Assembly (NCBI GenBank): GCA_949775045.1
Contig: OX459104.1
Location: forward strand, 10,463,655 to 10,527,654
Origin: Metridium senile
Taxonomy: Eukaryota; Cnidaria; Anthozoa; Actiniaria; Metridiidae
Length of the DNA stretch: 64,000 bases
Direction: 5' to 3'
The notes beneath the pieces are model-generated. The model did not search any database and had not been told where the DNA came from. It saw nothing but the letters and a program-made list of their open reading frames with translations. This document shows positions 44,531 to 54,704 of this stretch, piece by piece. How positions within the stretch are numbered: the stretch's first letter is position 1; every line of letters starts with the position of its first letter. The translations under genes and the position numbers were made by a program.

Positions 44531-44939
44531 TTCTTATTAAAAAAGTAGCCTCAAAATACTGGTCATTTAAACTATGTGCGATATAATGAAATCAAACAAG
44601 TTTTTGGATTTTAAAAGTCGAAGTGATGGCCAGTCTTTGGATGTAAAAATTTTCTTGTGTATTTTGTTTTTTATATCCGAGAAATGATGTTAAAGTTACG
44701 TAAAACTCAGTTATTTACGGTAGTGAAATCGACATGGGCGCCTAATTACCCATGGAATATTCATGATAACTGTAGAATAATATCTATAAAAAATCGATCA
44801 TTGATTCTGACTTTGTCTAAGTTGTTGAAATGAATAGATAAACGGCTGTTTAATCGATTATTTTCCAGGTTAAAGGTCCGTAATGTTGTGTGGCGTGACA
44901 GACTTATTTTGAAAATGCACGTTTGGTTCGGACGCTCCT

Positions 44940-46640
44940 GGATTGTCTGATGTTTTACATGGATCTTCGCTGTTCAGTATCTTTTAACTGAGAATCCTTA
45001 TAACCTTATTTTCTCATATTAATTATGTTTCCCGATAAACGCTTGGTGTGTTGTAGTTTTTCATTTATGGCTGTGCAGGACTTTTTTCGCTTTGCACAAT
45101 ATCATTTTCTTTTTGTTTTGTTTATGTGCATAATAATTTTCATGTCAAGGTCAAGGCTATACTCTTAACTCAATTTGAATTTGTAATTACCTAAAACAAC
45201 CCCCCCCCCCCCCCCCCAAAATCTAATCGGCCAAGTGATCCAAACACAATATTTTCGTATCATAGCTATATGTTTCTATAGAAGTTTACTGAACACGGCA
45301 AAACTCCCGAAAAGATAATTCTCTGTCTATTCTGTTATTGGATATAACACAACATTATTAACACGGTTTATGCATCAGGCAAATATAATAGTAGTGGCAA
45401 ACTAGGAATTTATTGTGCCTTCGCTTTTGGGTAGGGCGGGAAACAAGGTTGCACATTTATTTGTCAAATTTGTAATTCTCTTCGCTTACAAAGTTGTAGT
45501 GTTTTCATTTCATTTCTCGTCATAAAGTGATGATATACATAAAGTGATGATATACACTATTTAATGGCAAAGCATAGTGAATGGGTTAGTAGGTTGCTAT
45601 TGTATTCGGACATGGAGGGTTCTTTGTGTAAGTGGTATTAGAGATCGGCGATCGACCCCTAAAAGGTTCTACAGATTAAAAGAGCTGTTAAAGCTATGTT
45701 GACATCAACAACTCCACCCCCCCCCCCCCCTCCTTCGTCAGTGAGAATGGTTGTGATAGGTAGCGAAGCAATTGGCATCAAGATTAAACAACCAAATGAA
45801 GATTAACATTACATTTTAAAAAAAACGCTGACTCATGCTGAGTAACTGCGGTAGGGTTGGCCGATATTGGTCAAACAGCCATTTATATCTGTAAAATAGG
45901 AGTTTGCGAAAGAAAAGAGCAGTTGTACCGTTTAGTTATGTATTCGTTCATACTAACTTTAGCTTATTTCTAATTAAATGCGTGAACGAATGAATGAATA
46001 AATGAATGAATGAATGAATGAATGAATGAAAGGAGAAATACATGAATAAAAAAAGCAAAAATACAAAAAAAAAAGAAGAAGAAACACACGTATATAAAAA
46101 ACCGCGATAAAACAATTTGTTGCCCTAAAAAAGAATATTACTTCACATCTTTTTCAATTCATAGTGTTTCAAAGTTATCTCAGGACCATAGATACCCTGG
46201 ATGAGGTATTATTTTATGCGGTCTTCGGTACAGGCAGCCCAGGCTCTTGACCGTTAACTTTAATAAAAAAGCGACTTTAAAAAAAAATCAATTAATTAGC
46301 GACTTTTCGCCTAATATATAACCAAACTCTACACATACATTGATATGTTGATGTCGAAGTGATTTGTGCAGTAATTTCCCATTTTTAAAATACCCCATCC
46401 CCCCTACATAAAGTTTGGTCTGTCTGTGGAGATCTAGACAATGTTTTGTCACACTCAGTATTAGATGTCAGCTGTGGGAATTCGCTACAATTCTTTTAAT
46501 TTCGACAAGATTTAGACTCATAGTTTGCACGCTCTAGGTTTTGGCATATACATGGGGCACAAACATCAAATGATAAATTAATGTTTTAAGATTATGAAAA
46601 CCAAAGACGTTTTTGTGTCCGTGTAAATCAGTCGGGAACC
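44940..46640. other. Central spacer of element Y, no gene seen
   Basis: Contains C homopolymers at about 45,200-45,217 and 45,717-45,730, a short direct repeat at 45,523-45,556, and a (GAAT)n run at about 45,988-46,030. No ORF with a recognisable motif. Confidence 0.5.
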
Positions 46641-48433
46641 GAACATTTTCAAAATTAGTCTGTCACGCCACACGAGATCGATTACGGACCTTTAACCTGG
46701 AAAATAATCAAATAAACAGCCGTTTATCTATTCATTTCAATAACTTAGACAAGGTCAGAATCAATGATCGAGTTTTTTAGATATTATTCTACAGTTATCA
46801 TGAATATTCCCTGAATAATTAGGCGCCCATGTCGATTTCACTACCGTAAATAACTGAGTTTTACGTAATTTTAACATCATTTCTCGGATATAAAAAACAA
46901 AATACACAAGAAAATTTTTACATCCGAAGACTGGCCATCACTTCGACTTTTAAAATCCAAAAACTTGTTTGATTTCATTGTATCGCACATAGTTTAAATG
47001 ACCAGTATTTTGAGGCTACTTTTTTAATAAGAAAAAGTATGTCAAATATAAAAATCCACAACATATTCAGAAATAACCCAAAACCTCCACAAATAACAGT
47101 GAATGAAGTCTATATAACAAGTTAAATAATTATGATATTATAAAGACCAAAGGTTAAATAGATTCGTTACACGAGGTGACTTTATCTAATGAATATTTTC
47201 ACTGCATAATTAGCATTTTTACCCATTCCGACTAAAATCTAAATATCTCAGGATCTAAACCTTATTTTGAGAAACAAACTATACCACGATTATTGGGACA
47301 TAGTAGGCTACAAAATATCAAAGTATGAGCAAAATCTATTTTTCAAGTGTTGCCGCTGAATGTTTGATGCCTGCTGACATTCACTCTTAAGAGGCTGTCT
47401 CGCTAAAAACCACCCACTCGTTTTTGCTTCAAAAATGGATTTGCCTGAAACTCTGTCGACTGAAAGGGTTTACTAAGACTAAAACAAGAATGCATTTAGT
47501 TTGGTAAGAAATGATTTCGTTGTTGAGCTAGAAGCCGTTAAACATTTTTGCCCATCGGGTGCAGTCGCAACGTTTTGAAAACTGAAAATAAGCCATTTTT
47601 CGTAGCGCCGTATAATACTTGATTCGCAGTATAAACCAATAAATTTTATATCAAAGTCTTTTTAAATAACTCATCTTTACAGCTAAGGGGTTATTGTGTG
47701 TCTAAATTTATTTTTAAACGAGTTATCAAGATTATAATGACCCCTATTTATCGCTTATTCAAATAGACTCAAAATGGCCTTATTTCAATGTCTGATTTCT
47801 AAATTTCGGGACTTAGTTAAAAGTTTCAACCAATGCAGGTCAAAAGTATGGTATTTCATTTGCACAAATTGTGAAAATCAGATGTACGAGTTTTGATTTT
47901 CCAAAGTTATGACCGTTTGAAGTAGCACATGTTCGACTAATTGCGATTTTCTGTCTATTGTATAAGACCACTATGGTTGAGCGTTTTTATCGCAAATACA
48001 ACTTACATGCTCCAAAAGTAACGCTTATTTCCATTGTAAAGACATTTGCCAGTGCCTTAGACTGCTGAATGCTACCAGTAATCCAGCAAGTAGGTCTGTA
48101 GATAGTTAGGTCGAGTTGCTTGTTTGCGAGTTAGATTCGATCTCACAGGTGTTTCTACTTTTAACGCTGAATTATACTGTTCAAACATCGTTCTAGAATC
48201 ACTTTCCTCGAGAATCGGTTCAAGGTATTTCAAAGCTTCTTATTTTGGAAGAGAATCTGACTGGTTTTTGTTTTTAGAGCAAAATGTCATGCCATATCAA
48301 TCGTGCATGATTAGTCGAGTACATTGTTGTTGCTTTCGTAGAGGTTCGCATATGTGTGAAAACGCTAAATAGTTTTATCGCTGACAACAATTAGTACAAG
48401 TTTCACATAGTTTTAAAGACAAAGAAAGCGTAG

Positions 48434-48726
48434 TACCCCAGGGGATGTACTTGGGGGTAATGTGACGGGGAGGTCTGAAGTATTTTTTTGGGTCAAGAGA
48501 CCTGCCAAGTATTTTTTTAGGTCTTAAAATGAAACCCGAATTTTTTGGGATGCCCACAACTCCGAATTCAATTTTTGTTTCGATCCGTGTATCAGAAAAT
48601 TATTCGTTTAAAATTTGTTTTCAGCAAGGCGTGAGTTCCGTAATTAAAGAAATATTGCATTGCATGCCATGTATTATTTTGGGTGTAATGTCATGTTACC
48701 CCCCGAGTACATTCCCTGGGTTTAGT
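48434..48726. repeat. Inverted repeat in the Z spacer, ~35-bp arms
   Basis: GGGATGTACTTGGGGGTAAT near 48,440 is matched by GTTACCCCCCGAGTACATTC near 48,695. Downstream, AACCCTAAAAGGTAC is repeated twice (48,750-48,800). Confidence 0.6.
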
Positions 48727-48910
48727 ACAAACTAGCTGCTTTTAAGCCAGAACCCTAAAAGGTACGCACAAAAAATATTTACAACCCTAAAAGGTACCCC
48801 GATCACCCCTACCACTTGGACAAAGGGAGTACCCCAACCCCCTTCCTTATCCCCCTCCCCCCCAACCCCCCTTCTTCTCCCCCCGAGCTTGCCATTAGAT
48901 ATGTCTTTTA

Positions 48911-49042
48911 GGGGCTGTTTATATGAAGGCGAGTTGTCCCTACTAGTCGGGATAACTCTTTTGTTTTATATTCCCCTGGGGACACAAAACAATAGAGTTA
49001 TCCCGGCTAGCAGGGACAACTCGCCTTCATATATACAGCCCC
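48911..49042. mobile_element. 132-bp MITE with TTA duplication (PIF/Harbinger-like)
   Basis: GGGGCTGTTTATATGAAGGC and its complement form ~60-bp arms, flanked by TTA on both sides (48,908-48,910 and 49,043-49,045). TTA or TWA duplications are typical of PIF/Harbinger elements. Nested inside element Z. Confidence 0.75.
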
Positions 49043-51629
49043 TTAGTCAGTTGGAGCAGCGTGTACCGATATGAGTATGATTAACATGAATGTCTGTTAT
49101 GCAAACACTTTTTTTTGTAATTTACATTGAAAAAAAGATGACGGAATTGAATTTGAGTGAGTGGAATGAATAAATGAATGAATGAAATTAGTCAGTATAT
49201 TGACAATATACTTGTTGCAGTTCATCACTGTTTCCATTGCCACGCGCTGATGAGATGACAATTCCAATAAAGAAAAAAAGGGAGAAGAAATTATGTTTTT
49301 GTCCGTTTTTTTTTAATTTGATTTTGGTAATGTTGGGCCTTACATGTTGTTTCCCACCCACTTGAATATTTAATGTCGCAGAGGTGGGTCGGTCGACGGT
49401 CGGAAAAAATAACAAATTACAAAAATAAAAACAGATACAAATGTTACAAATAACGTTATGCTCATTAATTGACTTATTATATACTGAAATAATATTGTGT
49501 TAACGATATCGTGATATTAATATTTATATTTATTAGTAAAAAAGAGAACTGATTAGCCAAATAGAAGAAAATGTGATTATTAAGTTGTGTAAAAAGCGCA
49601 TAAAAATTATAAGGAATATTTTTTATTTTTTTTATTTTTTTTATTTCCAAGTTTTATAAAATTAGGGTCGGGCGGGCCGGCGATGGGAAACAAAATTAAA
49701 TATGAGGATGGCCTGACTTGTTCTTTTTGTAGCAAAAAAGTCTAGACAAGTTGTTTTTAAGCCACGCACATGTACAATGTAAATTCCAGCTAGGATGGAA
49801 AGTATCAATGCTAAAAAAAACAAGAACATTTAATTTAATTTATTTGTGATCACAACTTGAAACTGTTACTAGTAACCGTGCGCGAGCGAAATACCTAGCG
49901 GTTTCACACATATGCGAACCTCTACGAAAGCAACAACAATGTACTCGACTAATCATGCTCGATTGATATGGCATGACATTTTGCTCTAAAAACAAAAACC
50001 AGTCAGATTCTCTTCCAAAATAAGAAGCTTTGAAATATCTTGAACCGATTCTCGAGGAAAGTGATTCTAGAACGATGTTTGAACAGTATAATTCAGCGTT
50101 AAAAGTAGAAACACCTGTGAGATCGAATCTAACTCGCAAACAAGCAACTCGACCTAACTATCTACAGACCTACTTGCTGGATTACTGGTAGCATTCAGCA
50201 GTCTAAGGCACTGGCAAATGTCTTTACAATGGAAATAAGCGTTACTTTTGGAGCATGTAAGTTGTATTTGCGATAAAAACGCTCAACCATAGTGGTCTTA
50301 TACAATAGACAGAAAATCGCAATTAGTCGAACATGTGCTACTTCAAACGGTCATAACTTTGGAAAATCAAAACTCGTACATCTGATTTTCACAATTTGTG
50401 CAAATGAAATACCATACTTTTGACCTGCATTGGTTGAAACTTTTAACTAAGTCCCGAAATTTAGAAATCAGACATTGAAATAAGGCCATTTTGAGTCTAT
50501 TTGAATAAGCGATAAATAGGGGTCATTATAATCTTGATAACTCGTTTAAAAATAAATTTAGACACACAATAACCCCTTAGCTGTAAAGATGAGTTATTTA
50601 AAAAGACTTTGATATAAAATTTATTGGTTTATACTGCGAATCAAGTATTATACGGCGCTACGAAAAATGGCTTATTTTCAGTTTTCAAAACGTTGCGACT
50701 GCACCCGATGGGCAAAAATGTTTAACGGCTTCTAGCTCAACAACGAAATCATTTCTTACCAAACTAAATGCATTCTTGTTTTAGTCTTAGTAAACCCTTT
50801 CAGTCGACAGAGTTTCAGGCAAATCCATTTTTGAAGCAAAAACGAGTGGGTGGTTTTTAGCGAGACAGCCTCTTAAATATCTACTTTCACTTTCCAGCAT
50901 GCACTGCGCGGAATACTGAATTTCGTGGTCCATGATAATTGCTAATCAGAAATTTTGATATATTTTGCGATGTGTGAGGGCATTTACGCTTTTACTAGAT
51001 AGTTTAGCTTTGTATGTATTTTTTCTGTAATAGTACGACTGACTTCGAATAAATTATAACACTCAAATCGAAATAAACGGCGCAAAGCATGCCGGTAAGT
51101 GGCCATGGATCTTTAAAGTACAGGGTCGGATTTCATTTCGGTCCAAGGAGAAAATTGGATTAAATGAGTAAGCTCTTTGATACTTTTGCCGCGTATATTT
51201 ATCGCACTTTAGAGTTACAAATTGGAATGCTTTAAGATCTAAACTAAGTCATTCTCTTTACAAGTTCAAAATTAGAGTATTTTGTTTTTGCTGAATTACA
51301 ACTATTTGGAAACGACACAAAAGACTGGATGGTACTCAATGCTAACCTGTTGCGTGTTGATGTAAAAGGACAATAGTCAAAACCAAAGCCTTTATAAATG
51401 TCTCCATACTGACCTGTCACCACTGAGCGTTGGCGAAACCTTCTATAAATACCAACTGTTAGTTAGAATACATGTTAGTCACTGCCAATTGATTGACAAG
51501 AACATACTCAGAAATCATTGATATTGGTATAACTAAAACTGGAGGGACCTTGTTTTATTAACAAGAGTGTGTTTTTCACCTTTTGCAACCTTCCGTATAG
51601 CTTGCAGTTGAAATTGTATTATTATGGGG

Positions 51630-51800
51630 GCACGAGTTACCTAGCGGTGATAGTATTGGCTTTTCACCACAGTAACCTGCATGGGTTCGATTCCCGGCTC
51701 GTGCGACAAGTGAATGGAGTCTGTTTGATATGTTGTTCTCTCTCATGCCACAAGGGTTTTTCTACGGGTTATCTGGTTTACTTTCCTCCGCAAAAAATCA
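51630..51800 (+). mobile_element. tRNA-derived SINE
   Basis: A tRNA-like head at 51,630-51,704 has a perfect 7-bp acceptor stem (GCACGAG/CTCGTGC), an A-box-like TAGCGGTGATAGTATTGG and a consensus B box GGTTCGATTCC. The anticodon arm does not pair well, although its loop resembles a Glu-type TTTTCACC, so it is not a functional tRNA gene. Downstream, CTCATGCCACAAGGGTTTTT and GGTTTACTTTCCTCCGCAAA resemble the central domain shared by several eumetazoan SINE families. Transcription by RNA polymerase III from the A and B boxes would be expected. Confidence 0.65.
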
Positions 51801-52689
51801 ACATGTGAGGAGATTTGTGTGTTGTAAATATGCTGCATCGATTTTTATAAAATGCATCACAAAACATCCTCGATCGATAAAAAATCTGTAAAGTCTATAA
51901 AGCAGGCTAAAGAAAGTGGTTATTCTCAATTTTTTGTACAAACATGTGCGCGTTGCAAAACCGAGGAATCACTTTAAGTTTCTAAAGCAGCATATTAATA
52001 ATCAAGAAAAACAGAAAGCCAAATTAACAAATTCAATCAAAATCAAAGACTTTGTACAGGAAATAACAGAACAACTAAAACAACAACAAAAATGCTCAGA
52101 ACTGACACAAATTAGGGAGGAGGATCGTCAGTTTTCTTGTATTTTTACACTTCTTTAATTTCTATTACACTTTTATCTTTGTTTTGCATAGAAAGTTTTT
52201 TATTAAATCATTCCGATTATGTTATTTAATTTCTGAAATTTTACTTTACTTTCTATGAAGATCGAATGCCTAATTTATTGAAATCAGGAAAAGGATTTAA
52301 AACTCCAATCGAAATAGATGAAAGCAAACTAGGGTAATTTAAACTTGCATTGATATAGTTTTAATAATTTTTTGCTTGAGAATTTAAAAAAGGTCAGACT
52401 ATTATATATGGTTTAGTTTTTATATGACCAAACATGATAATTTATATGTGCTTTCTTAAAATGATATACTTTTGATTCGAGGGAGAATATTATTATACAA
52501 AAAGGTAGAACTAGTTCTATATACATTATTAAAAGTAAACCAACCTTAGGATTATAGAGGTGATTTTCTTGTTACTTGTTTGAAGTCAGACAAATGATGA
52601 TTTTGTAGAAGATCAGTGTTCTTATATAGGTGTCATTACCAAAAGAACAATTGGCTTACTTATAGATTTGATCTATAATTATTCTACAT
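51801..52689. other. No recognised gene; end of block B
   Basis: An 80-codon ORF at 51,916-52,158 (contains IKDFVQEITEQLKQQQK, coiled-coil-like) has no other support. Positions 52,525-52,580 match block A 23,370-23,420. Confidence 0.35.
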
Positions 52690-54223
52690 TGAAGTGTTTA
52701 TTTTTGAATCCACACGTGTCCACCCATAAAAAAATATAGTGTCCACCCATTAATTAATTATAAACAATATCAGAGTGTCCACCCATAAAAAAATATCCGA
52801 GCGTACACGCAAAAAAAATATATATTTGGCTAAATTTCAATCGGTATCGTGCTTTAGACCACTAGTTTATTCAACGTACCATTTAATGTTTTTACTTCTT
52901 CACGTTTTGCGGGACAGGTCTTTCATATTTTCAAAAGTATTTAATTGTTATTGTTTAAACTGAACTTTTGTGTTTTACGTTGTGGAGTTACACAGCGCTC
53001 ATTTTTAGGCACTTTAATTTCCCTACAGTATAATTGATACAAAACCAAATTGTATGAAGAGAATACCAATTTGTTGTATGGTGCGAGGGAACCAGGGGAT
53101 TCATTGTCTTTAGCGAATCATGACTTCCTAGAATTATACAATGGCTTGAAATGATGCGAACAAAATAAGTCTTGATTATACAATGGCTTGAAATGATGCG
53201 AACAAAATAAGTCTTGATGTCTTGAAAACTAAATTATTTATAAAAATATATAAGTTGTTGTCATATCAATAATTTTCCAAAATTAATTTATCGTTCATGG
53301 GCTCTTCCTTATATAGTATAGTCATACATACTTCTAATTAAAATACAAAGAAACTCGCACATATGTGAATATCTCGACTAAAATTTATCTTTATTATTAC
53401 TTGAACTATTAGATGCAGATGGCAAGATGCCTCTCATTTTGAAAATTTATTATACTTTTATCATTTCAAATAAAAGGGGATTATTTGACGCTTTCTTTTG
53501 GAATATATTATTTTACATTACGCTTTCTTTTTTAATAGCAACATGCATTGTCCTAGAAAACAAGCACATAGGCGCTAAGCGAGAGAATAAATACATACCA
53601 TTGTTTCCCTCGTCTAGAGTACTATAGCTGAACTAATTGGATTAAAAAACGGACACGTCTCGAACGGGTAGTACAATAGATAATATCACAAATAATCGAT
53701 ATGAAGGTTTTGACTGAAAATGAAAACAAAAAATTGTTATCATTCCTACTTTTCTTCACTGCTTAACAAAAATTACACAAAGAATGGGACAAACTCAAAT
53801 AATTTTAGCTTTTAAGACAGGCAGTCCGTAAATATCACCAGAGTGTGCAATAGGCGAAAACTCCAAAATGCTCATATATATACATCATTTCAAATGAGAG
53901 TGGAATGCATTGAGCTTTCTTTGGGAATATATTATTTTAAATTACGCTTTCTTTTTTCGTTTAGAATCATGTATGGTCCTAGAAAAACAAGCACATAGGC
54001 GCTAGCGAGAGAATAAATAAATATAATATTTTCCCTCGTCTAGAATACTATACATGAACAAATTGGAATAGAAAACGCACAAGTCTCGAACGTGCTTTAG
54101 CTTATTAAGTGATTTTAAAGGTTTGTAGTAGCATGATAGATAATATAACAAATAATTTATAAAGACTTCAGGACTGGAAATCAAAACAAAGAAATTGTTG
54201 TCATTCTTACTTGTCTTCACTGC
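52690..54223. repeat. Dispersed repeat family, left flank copies
   Basis: Shares long stretches with 62,128-64,000: a GTCCACCCATAAAAAAATAT simple-repeat region, TTTCTTTTGGAATATATTAT, a CTAGAAAA-CAAGCACATAGG(G)CGCTA segment, and a 3' TCTTCACTGCTTAA. At least two tandem partial copies are present (around 53,427-53,780 and 53,865-54,223). Non-coding. Confidence 0.65.
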
Positions 54224-54704
54224 TTAAGGTTACGGTCCACGTTCGCGGTGTTCTTTCACATGCTCTCAGTTAAAAGTGTGTTTACCGCGTCATGTTACAA
54301 TAATAATAAACATATTATATATCATTTTAAAGCTTATATAACAGAGAATAAGACTCTGTATGTTTTGTTACATACAACAATTTTCTGTAAGATATGCTCT
54401 TCGAAAAACCTCAAAATTAACCGTCTTCAATGCGAGTTATTTAAAGGGGGACTAGCACAAGAATACTACGAAAGTGAACTGCAATTTAACATAACCTTTT
54501 TAGCTTTAAATGATGAAAAATAAGTAATTCCTTCTTATTTTGCCAAAAAAAATGGTGTTTTAATGCATTTACCTAACAAAAATTGTCATTAAACCTACTT
54601 TGAACACCTATTCGCCATCGCTGGACTGTCGCCTACTTGGCCCGCATTTTTTTGTACAGCGGTCTGCGCGTGATGTCAGTTACTTGATAGACTTGGCATA
54701 CAAC

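Larger units (their letters stand above)
43538..47386. mobile_element. Element Y: TTAA element with ~750-bp inverted repeats
   Basis: The left end GAGTGGATGTCAGCAAGCAT and the right end TGACATTCACTC are inverted, with TTAA at 43,534-43,537 and 47,387-47,390. The right arm (about 46,640-47,386) matches the left arm (43,538-44,940) at high identity once a 0.6-kb insertion in the left arm is removed. The spacer (44,940-46,640) has no transposase motif. Non-autonomous, TTAA class (piggyBac/Kolobok-type integration). Confidence 0.8.
47391..50872. mobile_element. Element Z: TTAA element with ~980-bp nearly identical inverted repeats
   Basis: Arms 47,391-48,369 and 49,895-50,872 begin GAGGCTGTCTCGCTAAAAAC, and sampled stretches over 200 bp are identical. 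TTAA lies at 47,387-47,390 and 50,873-50,876. Each arm contains the same short ORF (48,124-48,372 plus; 49,840-50,139 minus) containing VLESLSSRIGSRYFKAS, which differs by about two residues. Because both copies are simply the repeat, coding is uncertain. The spacer carries two smaller inverted-repeat elements. No transposase motif. The near identity of the arms implies a young insertion or ongoing gene conversion. Confidence 0.85.

Noticed and set aside
48124..50139. Two paralogous genes encoding the same short protein on opposite strands
   Set aside because: They lie in the two arms of element Z and are simply its inverted repeat; coding is not supported further.
51630..51704. Functional tRNA gene
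   Set aside because: Acceptor stem and B box are good, but the anticodon arm does not pair and SINE-like sequence follows.
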